From: Polytrichum commune
Taxonomy: Eukaryota > Streptophyta > Polytrichopsida > Polytrichales > Polytrichaceae
Assembly (NCBI GenBank): GCA_950295325.1
Contig: OX485803.1
Coordinates: 72,495,554-72,555,553, forward strand
Length of the DNA: 60,000 bases
Direction of reading: 5' to 3'
How positions within the stretch are numbered: position 1 is the first letter of the stretch; every line of letters begins with the position of its first letter. The notes under the pieces were generated by a model, which saw only the letters and a list, made by a program, of their open reading frames with translations, had not been told where the DNA came from and ran no database searches. The position numbers and the translations under genes were made by a program. Positions 43,760 to 54,357 of the stretch are shown here, in pieces.

Positions 43760-45832
43760 ATGCCGGAAGCACGGGAAGAGGATCAGCGGGAACCCATCCC
43801 GATTCCGCTGAAAGCCCTCACCCCTGCAATTCCGAGGGAGGATAGAGAGCTGCAGGAGCTCGCGGAGGATCTCAGGGTTATGGGTTGTGCAGGATTGCTC
43901 TCCAAACCCTGGAATCTCAGAGCGGAAGATACCCTCCGCGAGTTTAAATTCGAGAGGGGAAATCAGTGGCTAGGCACAAAGAGGAGGGATCCGGAACATT
44001 GGACTCCGGATACGTGGAACAGGGTCTACGGGTTTCCCAGGGGAATCACGGAGGGGTGGGCCGGCCGCCGCGACGGCCTGTTCGCCGGGAAGTTCAGAGG
44101 GGACGCGGATCCAAAGGACGGATTCCACCCAGGGAACTGCCGGAATATTAGGGAGCGGAGAGTGCTAGAGTTTCTCCTGCCCATTCTCAATCCGGACAAG
44201 CCGAAGCGGATTAGCCTCACCATGGCTAACACGCTGTTTGGTGCAATGTCCGGAGTCCGGCCGGTGAATTGGGGCCTAATCATCCAGGAGATAGTCGGAC
44301 GGGCCCTCCCCCACATCGGCCGGAAACCCTCCTTCCTCTCCCCCTTCATTCTACACCTTTACCAGCACTTCGACTGCATCCTGGCGGAGGAGGAGGACCT
44401 ACTAACGATAGCGGCGGACGAGGTCACCTACAAGCTTCTTCTGGAAGCCGGAGACGTCGAGACGGAAACATCCAGCGACCCCATTCTTCCGGAAGCACCT
44501 CCCTCGTTGCCCGGAAGCCCACCGCCGACTGTCTCGAGGCCACTCTCTCCTCCTCCCTCTCACCATCATCCGGAAGCCGGACCCAGCCGGGAGACCCCAT
44601 GGCGAAATGTGGACCTATCCGCTTCGGACTTTCCGGAGAATCCGTTCAAACGGTTCCAGGAGGGCATGGAGGACCTCAAGACCCAATATTACCGACTGGA
44701 GCACATCGTCAAGGGGGCGAACCGTGCTCTGGACGACTGCGGACCCAGAAACATTCTCCGGGAATTGGCAAAGAGGGCGGATCGGAAGGAGCTGGAGCAG
44801 GCCAAGACGGAGAACGCCCACCTCACCGCACATGTAGCGGCTATGACTCAGGAGCTGAGTCAGAAGAGTGAGGAGATCCGGAAGTACCATGCGGAGCAGG
44901 CAGTGCTCTTCAGCCGGATCCGGGAGCTGGTGGGTCATCCGGCGGAGATCGTGAACAAGGCACATCTCTACGACCGGATGATGGAGTCCGGAGAACCGGC
45001 TTCCGCTAGGCAAACCCTCCCCATCCTCGTGAAGTATTCACGGACGATGAAGGATCTCCTGGCGGAAATCCAGAGGGTGGTCCCGCCAAGCGGAACACCG
45101 CGGAGGGTGCTCTATCCGGGTCCGCCAGGGTCACCAACCGGAACCCTCTACGAGGTGGTTGGTGAAGTAGCCCTGGTTCAGAACCCGCCGTCCTCTGCAG
45201 GACCCAGCCAGCAGGGAGGCGGCTCTCGGCCTGGTAGTTCCGGAGGGGCTCCGGAAAGGGTCCGTTCTCCCCAGGTGAGGTGGAAGAGCACCGGGTCGGT
45301 CCGATCCGGAAGGGGCCAGTCCCCTGTTCCGCGGAACTCGGATAGGTCCCGGACTCCGGATAGGGCTAGGACACCGATCCGGCACCAGACTTCCGATCGG
45401 GAGGCCACTCCGAGTAGGGGCAAGGCCCCTATGACCCACGCCTCGCCATCATCTCCACGGGACTGCCAAATGGTGAGTCCATTTCCTCCGCCACCCTCAA
45501 GGGCGGCCTCCAACAGGGATCCGCGGACGGCTTCACTCTCGGGCGGACGGAATCCGGAGCAGGGCACCGGAAGCGATCCTTCTCCAGTCCGAAGCATCCG
45601 GATGGGGACAGCTTCCGGAACCCCAGGGACAGTCTCCGGGACACCAGGGACCGCTACCCCACGGACCGAGAGGGCAGCGGATTCGGAGGACGAGGTTGCT
45701 CCGTCTCCGAACATGAGGAGGATGCTCACGCGGCTGCAGAAGGCGTCGCCGGCAGGGGGCTCATCCGCCGTCAGCGGGTTAGGGAGTCACTCAAAGGAGG
45801 GATCGGCTCCGAAGAAGCACCGGTCTTCTTAG
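43760..45832 (+). CDS. 690-residue X protein, gag-like / plant mobile-element type
   Basis: ATG at 43760 opens an intact frame of 690 codons, the longest clean plus-strand frame in the window. The N-terminal ~220 residues form a compact domain with TWNRVYGFPRGI, RRVLEFLLPILNPDK and ISLTMANTLFGAMSGVRP followed by a Leu/His-rich helix (HLYQHFDCIL). This resembles plant mobile-element proteins of unknown function. A Pro-rich hinge (about 235-290), a coiled coil (about 310-400, ELEQAKTENAHLTAHVAAM) and a long Ser/Arg/Pro-rich tail with RTPDRARTPIR-like repeats follow. A gag-like particle protein or SR-like nuclear protein are the alternatives. Codon use is shaped by CGGA/TCCGGA richness. Confidence 0.7.
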   Translation: MPEAREEDQREPIPIPLKALTPAIPREDRELQELAEDLRVMGCAGLLSKPWNLRAEDTLREFKFERGNQWLGTKRRDPEHWTPDTWNRVYGFPRGITEGWAGRRDGLFAGKFRGDADPKDGFHPGNCRNIRERRVLEFLLPILNPDKPKRISLTMANTLFGAMSGVRPVNWGLIIQEIVGRALPHIGRKPSFLSPFILHLYQHFDCILAEEEDLLTIAADEVTYKLLLEAGDVETETSSDPILPEAPPSLPGSPPPTVSRPLSPPPSHHHPEAGPSRETPWRNVDLSASDFPENPFKRFQEGMEDLKTQYYRLEHIVKGANRALDDCGPRNILRELAKRADRKELEQAKTENAHLTAHVAAMTQELSQKSEEIRKYHAEQAVLFSRIRELVGHPAEIVNKAHLYDRMMESGEPASARQTLPILVKYSRTMKDLLAEIQRVVPPSGTPRRVLYPGPPGSPTGTLYEVVGEVALVQNPPSSAGPSQQGGGSRPGSSGGAPERVRSPQVRWKSTGSVRSGRGQSPVPRNSDRSRTPDRARTPIRHQTSDREATPSRGKAPMTHASPSSPRDCQMVSPFPPPPSRAASNRDPRTASLSGGRNPEQGTGSDPSPVRSIRMGTASGTPGTVSGTPGTATPRTERAADSEDEVAPSPNMRRMLTRLQKASPAGGSSAVSGLGSHSKEGSAPKKHRSS

Positions 45833-45905
45833 TTAGGGGAGTAGCTAGATTAGTTAGACAGAATAGAGGTAGGCAGGTAGGACTTAGGAGTTTTTGAAGA
45901 CGATT

Positions 45906-45912
45906 AATAAAA
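45906..45912 (+). terminator. Probable polyadenylation signal of the X gene
   Basis: aataaaa 74 bases after the stop codon, followed by a T-rich stretch. Confidence 0.55.
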
Positions 45913-45997
45913 CTTTCCCTTGGTAGTGTCAGCGGAAAACCCGGATCTGGATCCGGGAAATCCGGGAGACCGGGTGTAGTTAGGGTTTTTTTCTTAA

Positions 45998-46020
45998 GCG
46001 GCGGCCGCTTGGGCCGCCGC
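45998..46020. repeat. GC-rich hairpin in X
   Basis: gcggcggcc and ggccgccgc separated by five bases. A strong hairpin after the X gene; role unknown. Confidence 0.7.
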
Positions 46021-46324
46021 CCTGAGTTTAGGGATTTTTGAGCCTCTACTTAAGGCTGAATAAGGAGCTTGAGAAGGGTTCCTTCTTGATTGTTGTATTG
46101 TGATTACTCCTACTCCGAATAAATGTCTTTGCTTCTCACTCCTTGACTTCTCTTGATTGATGTTTGTGTGAATGATCCGGAGATCGTTAGTGGAAGAGAG
46201 AGAGAGCATGAGGGATAGGAGTTCCGGATAGGACATGAGAGAGGAGACCCGGATCAGATCCGGTTATCGCCTTGTAGATCCTCTCTGAGTGTAGTGGGAG
46301 GGAAACCTCACTAATCCGGTAGGT

Positions 46325-46870
46325 TGGGTAACGTCTAGGTGGGATAGCCGCTGGGAAGATTGGGTGAGATCCGGAAGGGATCCGGACTTACGCCAATCTG
46401 ATCTTCTGAAGAGGTCCCACCGTCCTTAGACGGACCTGTCCGGATTAGTGGTACGGATCGCCCAGTTAGCTCAGATTGAGTAGAATCCAAGGTAGAGGTA
46501 GCCGGATAGATCCGTCGGACGGAGAAGAAGAGGTCCGGATCAGTAAGGATTCCGGATTGGAGGCCACCTCCGGAGTGCAGTAGGAAGAGATCCTCATTGT
46601 TCCGGATGCCTGGGTAACGTCCATGTGAGATAGCCGTCGTTAGGACTGGGCAAGATCCGGAAGGTGTCGGACTTACGCCATCCGACCTTCTGAAGAGGTC
46701 TCACAGTCTTTGGACGGGGTAATCCGGAAAATGGTACGGGTCACCTATTCATCCCGTCGAGTCAGATCTCCGGTCGGAATCTGGACTCCTCTAGCCACTA
46801 TGGTCCCAAGAAACAATCCAGATCTCTCTGCGTGACCTGCCAGGACGGACCTGATCAATCCGGATTGGTT
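46325..46870 (+). repeat. Two-copy tandem duplication (~288 bp) in X
   Basis: gggtaacgtc, gatagccg, gatccggaagg, cggacttacgcca and ttctgaagaggtc occur in the same order near 46327-46450 and 46613-46745, with substitutions between copies. R2 inserted just after it. Confidence 0.75.
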
Positions 46871-46879
46871 GTGAGGGAG

Positions 46880-47853
46880 TGTCGCGCACCTCTCCATGAG
46901 GAGTGCCCGAAACACCATGGGCACAAGGGGGACCCCGGAGTGACACCCGGGACTTGTGGCGCCGTTGGTGAGAGGGCCCAAGTGATCCTAGTGTGGGTGA
47001 GGGCCCCGGGCGTTGGGAACGCCTCCCACCCACGGAGACTAGGAGGCACAAGGGTAAGGCCATGAGCTATGCGTAGCTCATGGCGTGGTGATTCTAGAAT
47101 GCTCAAGAACACCTCAATCGGAGGTGTGAGCTAGGAGTTATGGCCATTTGAGTGGGGCGCTGTCCCGGGACAGCGCCCTGGTACAGCAGTGCCTGGGAGT
47201 GATTCCCGGGACTGCCAAGGTTCAAACAGGCATAACTTCCTCAAGACTTGCCCGAATGGGGCAGGCAATGAGTCCATCGGCATCTACGTGAAGCGTAGAT
47301 GAGGATGGAGTGGTTGGTTGTTATGATCAGACATCATACAAGGAAGTTATGATGGTCTGAAGCTGCTAGGGGGGTTCTAGGCCCAGCAGCTAAGGGAAAA
47401 TGTCCACTTGGCCCCAACTCTTGGTAGAGAGACAAGAGGTTGGTTGGCGGTGGGGTAGGGGCTCCGTGTAGAGTCCTAGAGGCTTATATGGGTGAGGTGG
47501 TGTGGCCTCACCCACCCGAGGCCGAACGGCACGGCCTCCATGGGCATTGGCCCATTGTGAGGACATAGTTGCCTAGTATGGTTCGGGTTGTTGTAGTGTT
47601 GCTCCGGCAACGCGATGATCAACATAGGATTGGACTTCCATGGATGGAAGTCCACATTGGGGAAATGGGTTACCGATTAAGGGGTGAGTCCCGAAAGCAA
47701 AGTAGGAGGGTTGGTTCCCTCCTATGAACTATTGGTCCGGGGTAAGAGGAGCTATCCATTAGCATGGCGGAATGCGAAGGGTTAGCGACTCGTAACCTTT
47801 GCTAGAATTGAAAATTGGCAAGATTATTAAGGGACCTAGCAAGGGTTGCGACA
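46880..47853 (+). repeat. R2 5' LTR (974 bp)
   Basis: TGTCGCGC...GCGACA ends, with PBS two bases later. Confidence 0.95.
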
Positions 47854-47855
47854 CT

Positions 47856-47867
47856 TGGTATCAGAGC
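47856..47867 (+). other. R2 primer-binding site, initiator-Met tRNA
   Basis: TGGTATCAGAGC. Confidence 0.9.
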
Positions 47868-47904
47868 AGGGTTCCAATATTTGAGCTAGCACTTTGAAGG
47901 AGAC

Positions 47905-48817
47905 ATGGCTATCAAAAATGCGGGTTATGATGGTGAGCCCGGGGTTTCCAAAAGGTTGTGAGGCTCAAATTGGAACAAGGATCATGTGCAAGTGGATTTT
48001 GACCATACCATTGATTCTAATGACAATGGTGGGCACGAGGGTGGATTCGGTGAGGAAAATGGAGGAATGCTTTGAAAAGGCTCCCGCAAACCTCGAAAAG
48101 TATTCGGGGGCTAGAATACCGAATGCACCCAAAACCTTGGAGGGCATTAATGTTGGATTGAAATTCCAATTCGAAATGCTTGGAAGGTATTGATGTTGGA
48201 ATGAATTTGGTGCTAATGAGGCACCCGGGGCCTCTTAAGGCCTATGTGCGCTATTCAAACGCACAAATGAAGGATACACCTAAAACGGACGAGCTTTCTA
48301 AGAAATGCATCCTTTAGGTGGGGTTTTAAAAGTGGGTGGTGGATGCCTTGTTTAAGTCCCTAAGGCTTCTTGAGGACATGGTGGGGACCATCAAGTTTGC
48401 AAGAGCATTGAAGCCGATGGTCCCAAAGAGAAGTTTGGCGGCGCATCACCACAAGTGGCTTTAGCCAAAGTAGGTCCCAAGGAAATGAGTGCAAGTAGTT
48501 TGGCCCATTATACCAAGGCAAATCATGCTAGCTCGTGCCGCGGACGGAATGTGAGAAGGTGGCTTGGTGGTACCAAGCTAGATCATATTTGTGCCACGGA
48601 CGGAGTGTTAAAAGTTGGCCTTGCGGACCAAGCCAAACTCATGGTGTTGCCGAGGACCGAATGTAAGACGATGGCATTGTGGCCAAGGCTAGTAGCCTTT
48701 AGCCAAGGCCAAGTCTTTTGTACCTTGAGGCTCAAATGAATGGGAGAAATGTCTCATGGGTTGACAAAGAGGCAAGCCATTTCTTCTTGAGCCCAAAACT
48801 CACAAGGGAGTTGGGGC
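47905..48817 (+). pseudogene. R2 gag region, degenerate
   Basis: ATG at 47905 (MAIKNAGYDG) is followed by a stop within 20 codons. Downstream phrases such as GGHEGGFGEE are split between frames. A short ~56-bp repeat array (units near 48518, 48573 and 48628) lies in the second half. I could not recognise an intact capsid or zinc knuckle. Confidence 0.5.
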
Positions 48818-49530
48818 TTGCCGATTGATAGAGCGGGCAAGTCCACCAAGGTGCAGTTTGGAAAGGGCGAATCGCATGAGACAAAGGAGGCCGCGATGCA
48901 TGTAACCTTTCAATGTGGGACATTGGATTTTTGTCAAAATTTCTCATCATGTGAAATAGATAAAATGCATGTCATTGTGAAGGCCGCCTTCTTTGAAACT
49001 CACATGATAGATGTGAGGTGCAAGCCGGTGTGCTTGCCGTGCATTATGATGTGTCATAATGGCAAAGAATTGAAGTTCAAATTAACAATGACTCCTATGG
49101 TAGGAGGACCTAAGTTGAATTTGGTCTTAATGGACCGAATAAAAAAAAAACAAAACATAATAGTCGTGGTTCAATTGGAGCAACTCCAAGGAACGTATGG
49201 GGAGGCTAGGAAAGATGGGCCTCCCCCAAACAACATTGGTGTGATGTTGGTGAGATACAAGGATGTATTCACCAATGTGTTGCCCAAAAAAAAATTACCG
49301 CCAAGAAGTGAAAAATCACTTTGCTCAACGAGAGATTGAGCTCTTGAGGTATGTGGTGATAAATGAAGTTGGTGGACGAACATGAAGAATGTCAAGGCAA
49401 TCCAAAAGGAGAATTGGCCCTTGATTCAAAAGGGCTTAGGTCATTTGTTGGCCTAGCCAATTAGTACCACAACTTCATTCGAGAGTTTTCTAAGGTTGCT
49501 AGGACCTTATTCAACTTATTGAGGAAAATG
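48818..49530 (+). pseudogene. R2 protease-like region and residual RT
   Basis: An open stretch at 48818-49339 contains TLDFCQNFSSCEIDKMHVIV and AAFFETHMIDVRCKP, resembling the second half of a Ty3/gypsy aspartic protease. VRYKDVFTNVLP and LPPRSE, the usual lead-in to RT, follow. The post-palm segment ending LRYVVINEVG begins within about 30 bases, so RT fingers and palm are deleted. LRSFVGLANYYHNFIREFS follows at 49435-49495. Confidence 0.7.
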
Positions 49531-50440
49531 GCTATCCCAAGAGTGGGATGAGCCTTGTCACCAAGCCTTTGGGGGGCTCAAAAACAAGTTCTCTTCGCCG
49601 CCCGTGCTTAAGTTCGCGGACTTTGACAAACCTTTTGAGGTGCATACGGGGGCGAGTGACTTTAGCATTGGCGGATGTTGAGGCAAAATGGATGGCCATT
49701 GCATATAAGAGCATGAATCTCGATGGTTGTCCGACCTTGTCCAACTTATGCAAGAAATGGCTATCCCAAAAGTGGGACGAGCTTTGCCACCAAGTCTTTA
49801 AGGAGCTTAAGACCAAGTTTTCTTCGCCGCCCGTGCTCAAGTTTGCGAAATTTGACAAACCTTTTGAGGTGCATACGGGGGCGAGTAACTTTACCATTGG
49901 CGGATGTTGATCCAAGATGGATGCCCATTGCATATGGGAGCATTAAGCTTAAAGGTTGTCAAACCTTGTGCGACTTGTGAAAGAAATGGCTATCCCAAGA
50001 GTGGGATGAGCCTTGCCACCAAGTCTTTGAGAAGCTTAAGAGCAAGTTCTCTTCGCCGCCCGTGCTCAAGTTCGCGGAGTTTGACAAACCTTTTGAGGTG
50101 CATACGGGGGCGAGTGACTTTACCATTGGCGGATGTTGAGGCAAGATGGATGGCCATGGCATATGAGAGCATGAAGCTCGATGGTTGTCCCACCTTGTGC
50201 GACTTGTGGAAGAAATGGCTATCCCAAGAGTGGGATGATGTTTGTCACGAGTCTTTGGGGAGCTTAACACCAAGTTCTCTTCGCCGCCCGTGCTCAAGTT
50301 CGCGGAGCTTGACAAACCTTTCGAGGTGCATACGGGGGTGAGTGCCTTTGCCAATGGTGGATTATGTGTAAGATGGATGGCCATTGCATATGGGAGCATA
50401 AAGCTCGATGGTTGTCAAAGAAGACAACCAACTCATGACA
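49526..50440 (+). repeat. Four 229-bp tandem units in R2 pol
   Basis: Units start at 49526, 49755, 49984 and 50213, exactly 229 bp apart. Each encodes WLSQEWDE, LKFA-FDKPFEVHTGAS and a GGC end. Because 229 is not a multiple of three, successive copies sit in different frames. Confidence 0.92.
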
Positions 50441-51794
50441 AAGAACTTCTTTGCCGTAGTGCATTGCTTGAAGATGTGGCGACATTATATGGGGTCGCAC
50501 AAAGCAAAGGTCTACATGGACAATGTGTCCTAAAAGTATTTTGACATACAAGCGTAAGTGAACGCCAAGTCATTGCGGTGGCATGATAGTTTGGCGCTTA
50601 TGAAGGTGGATTTGATCCACAAACCGGACCGTGGAAATGTGGTGCCGGATGCGCGAAGTAGACCGGAAGAGTTCCAAGCAATGAGAACCATCCAAACCTT
50701 GTGGCTAATGTGTGCCGGCAAAGGAAACTTGTGAGGCAAGATACGGGAGGGGTAAATTAACTACCCCAAAGCACAAAAGCTTTTAGGTGAGCTTCGCAAG
50801 AGCAAGGTGCTCAAAGAGGTTAAGTTGGTGGACGGATTGTTCAAGTGCAAACAAAGTCGGGTATATGTGCCACAAGGCAAGTTGAGGCTATCGGTTTTGA
50901 AGGAGGAATATGATAGTCCTATTGCCGGCCATAGACGAGAAAGAAAAAGCCGCCATAGAATGGTGTCAAAGAGGTACCATTGGCGGTGCATAAAGGAAGA
51001 TATAGCCCACTTTGTGAAGGCTTGAATCAAAGTGCCAAGTGAACCGAGCCTCTTACCAAAAGCAAGGCGGCTTCTTGCAACCGTTGCCTATCCCGTTGGC
51101 GCCATGGCATGGTATGTGCATGGACTTGATCACAAGTTTGCCGGAGTCACATGGGTATGATGCCATCTTGTTGATGGTAGAGCGGTTTGCCAAGTGGGCA
51201 CACATGGTGCCGATTGTGGGAACCGCCACCGCGTTGGAGACCGCATAGCCTTTTCTCAAAGGATGGTTGAGGCACCACGGGTTGCCAAGAGTGATTGTGT
51301 GGGATCAAGATCCAAAGTTCACAAGTGCATTTTCAATGCATTTCTCTAAGGAGGTCGGAATGAAACTAAGGTTTAGCACGACCTTGCATTCCCAAATGAA
51401 TGGGAAATCGGAGCGTGTGAATGGAATCTTGAAGCAATACTTGAGGAACTTGGTGGGGGCGGACCAAGGAGATTGGGCGGACTATGTGGGTCGAGCGGAG
51501 TGTAATTGCAATGTAGCCACGCACTTGGCTACCAAGGGGTGGTCTTTCGTGGTGGCTTATGGAGTGGATGCGCTCCAACCTATTAACCTAGCTCTCGAGG
51601 GGGCACATTCAACACTAGAGTTCAACCAAGATGGTGAGGACTTGGCCAAGAAGCGTGAACAAGTCTTGGAGATGACCAAGTTGTTGGTGGAGAAAGCCCG
51701 AAGGTGCTATGGAGTGCAAGTCAATGCCGGAAGACGCGAAGTGGAGAATGAGGTGGGCCAAAAGGCGTTGTTGAATGTGAACAACTTCACTTAG
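50420..51794 (+). pseudogene. R2 RNase H tail and integrase
   Basis: THDKELL and KPDRGNVVPDA mark the end of RNase H. Integrase follows: YDSPIAGH with a degenerate zinc motif (50900-51025), MDLITSLPES (51120), VWDQDPKFTS (51298) and Glu in GKSERVNGILKQ (51415), i.e. all three catalytic acids. Stops at 51024 and 51246-51248 (TAG) break the frame; the second is shared with R1 and R3. The open block after it ends near 51794. Confidence 0.8.
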
Positions 51795-52080
51795 CCGGAA
51801 GGCCTCACTCCAAAGTTCATGTCCAAAATTGGAGCTTCGTTTCCCATTGTGGAACAAGTGGTCAAGGACATATATAAGTTGGAATTACCGCCGGAGATCA
51901 AAGTGCATCCGACATTTCATGTCTGATTACGAAAGTCATTTTAGGACGACACCTTGTGGCCCGATCACAAGCAAGTGATTAGGCCACCTCCCGACCTTGT
52001 GGACATCATTTGGAACATGAGGTAAGAGGGCATCCTCAAGTGTAGGAAGCCCAAGTGAAAAGGAAAGAAAAAGTACAAAG

Positions 52081-52200
52081 GAATACTTGGTGAAATGGTG
52101 AGGATACCATGAGAAAGAAACCGCTTGGGTGGCGGCAAGAGACATGGTCAACACCAATGAAGTGGTGAAGCACTTTGAAGAAACTAAGGCTAGACATTCC
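52081..52200 (+). pseudogene. R2 chromodomain
   Basis: EYLVKW, stop, GYHEKETAWVAARDMV and NTNEVVKHFEETK: the YLVKWKGY signature of chromoviral integrases with a stop in place of the Lys. It supports assignment to chromodomain Ty3/gypsy elements. Confidence 0.75.
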
Positions 52201-52224
52201 AATAAAAAGAAGCGTAGGCATTGA

Positions 52225-53037
52225 TGAGGACATCAATCTCCTTTAGTGGGGGAGAGACTCTAGTAGCAAACATAGCTTCGAGGTTAATTGCTCCACAACA
52301 TGCACTTGTTCTTTGGCTTGAGGGAATAAAGTCCAAACTTTAGTGGTGCAAAGAGAAAAGTATGAGATGAGGTCCTAGTCTTGTACTTGTGCTTGGTTAA
52401 TGGAAGAGGGGGAATAGACATGCCAAACTAGGTTGGGTAAGCCGAGTAATTGGGGCCATGGCTTGGAGGGGCCTTGGATAAAACCAAGAAACTTCTTAGT
52501 TGTGGGCTTGTCCGGGCGGGGACAAGGTGATGGCGCGTGCTTATAAAAGTGCTACCCGCGAGCTAACGAGAGTTGGCGCATGGGAGTCATGAACCCATGT
52601 CTCGAAAGAGCAAAGTGGGAACCGAGTCGGGCGGGACTTGGCATCACCCCCGTGCGATCGAGGCGTGGCTTAACAATGGAAAGCCATCTCGGAGTTGCAA
52701 CCGAGACAACTTAGTGGAAGCGTTGAGGTCTCGCCTAGATGTGTCACGTTAGGCTAGTGGAGCCTAACGGGGGAGGCCCCAAAGGAGGGGCAACCCAAGT
52801 GAGTCCCAAAGTAGGTGGGTCTAGTGTAGGTTAGGTCCTTGGAGGAGAGATCCAAGGTCGCTAACGGACCACCTAGGAACGACACCTTTGGGACTATGCC
52901 AAATTTGAAGATGCATTGTGGGGGTCGCGCCCTAAGGTAAACACAATGCCGCACCATAGAGGATGGCAACTTGAGAATTGGTGTGCCGACTACGAGTATA
53001 GTCGATGAGGGCATCGACTCCGTTTGGTGGGGGTGAG
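52225..53037 (+). other. R2 3' non-coding region and polypurine tract
   Basis: No protein recognised. It ends with the purine tract ggtgggggtgag (53026-53037) directly before the 3' LTR. Confidence 0.65.
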
Positions 53038-54011
53038 TGTCGCGCACCTCTCCATGAGGAGTGCCCGAAACACCATGGGCACAAGGGGGACCCCGGAGTG
53101 ACACCCGGGACTTGTGGCGCCGTTGGTGAGAGGGCCCAAGTGATCCTAGTGTGGGTGAGGGCCCCGGGCGTTGGGAACGCCTCCCACCCACGGAGACTAG
53201 GAGGCACAAGGGTAAGGCCATGAGCTATGCGTAGCTCATGGCGTGGTGATTCTAGAATGCTCAAGAACACCTCAATCGGAGGTGTGAGCTAGGAGTTATG
53301 GCCATTTGAGTGGGGCGCTGTCCCGGGACAGCGCCCTGGTACAGCAGTGCCTGGGAGTGATTCCCGGGACTGCCAAGGTTCAAACAGGCATAACTTCCTC
53401 AAGACTTGCCCGAATGGGGCAGGCAATGAGTCCATCGGCATCTACGTGAAGCGTAGATGAGGATGGAGTGGTTGGTTGTTATGATCAGACATCATACAAG
53501 GAAGTTATGATGGTCTGAAGCTGCTAGGGGGGTTCTAGGCCCAGCAGCTAAGGGAAAATGTCCACTTGGCCCCAACTCTTGGTAGAGAGACAAGAGGTTG
53601 GTTGGCGGTGGGGTAGGGGCTCCGTGTAGAGTCCTAGAGGCTTATATGGGTGAGGTGGTGTGGCCTCACCCACCCGAGGCCGAACGGCACGGCCTCCATG
53701 GGCATTGGCCCATTGTGAGGACATAGTTGCCTAGTATGGTTCGGGTTGTTGTAGTGTTGCTCCGGCAACGCGATGATCAACATAGGATTGGACTTCCATG
53801 GATGGAAGTCCACATTGGGGAAATGGGTTACCGATTAAGGGGTGAGTCCCGAAAGCAAAGTAGGAGGGTTGGTTCCCTCCTATGAACTATTGGTCCGGGG
53901 TAAGAGGAGCTATCCATTAGCATGGCGGAATGCGAAGGGTTAGCGACTCGTAACCTTTGCTAGAATTGAAAATTGGCAAGATTATTAAGGGACCTAGCAA
54001 GGGTTGCGACA
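53038..54011 (+). repeat. R2 3' LTR (974 bp)
   Basis: Matches the 5' LTR in all segments compared; followed by TSD gggag. Confidence 0.95.
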
Positions 54012-54357
54012 GGGAGTTTCCGGATTCTAATCTTATCAAGGACGTCTTCACCGGAAGAAACCACCTATTCTAGAGGGTAGACGTAAAGGGGTGGGTAAGT
54101 ATTATAAAGAGGACGTAGAAATAACATCCGGAGAGGCACACTCCGGAAAAAGGCTAAGAATGTCCCCAAAGACCAAATATCCGGAAATTAGGATTTCCGG
54201 AAATTTGGCTAAGGAAGAGGAAATAAGCAAGTACGGAGAGTTTTAGACCTCCTACACTTCACAGAATCCCTGGACGATACTAGGGTCATCCGGACAACCC
54301 GGATTTGGCACTTAAAACCGCCAATCCGGATCTTTTGGTGTTCGCATGTTCCTACAA

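Larger units (their letters stand above)
46880..54011 (+). mobile_element. R2: R-family retrotransposon, 7132 bp, uninterrupted
   Basis: LTRs 46880-47853 and 53038-54011 share private variants (aggcaatgag, gaggacatag, cacattgggg) and appear identical. TSD gggag flanks (46875-46879, 54012-54016). PBS and purine tract are in place. This is the only copy in the window not interrupted by another element and is the reference for R1 and R3. Its pol is defective in the same way. Confidence 0.95.
43137..54357 (+). mobile_element. Insertion X (~4.1 kb without R2), unclassified
   Basis: X separates two in-frame gag blocks of H1. Hexamer aaatac at its left edge (43131-43136) and again at 54358-54363 is a candidate TSD. 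X consists of 43137-46879 plus 54017-54357 around R2. It is rich in tccgga / gatccgg motifs, unlike its neighbours. It holds one promoter-like, coding and polyadenylation unit and a tandem duplication. I found neither terminal inverted repeats nor LTRs, so its class is open. Confidence 0.6.
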
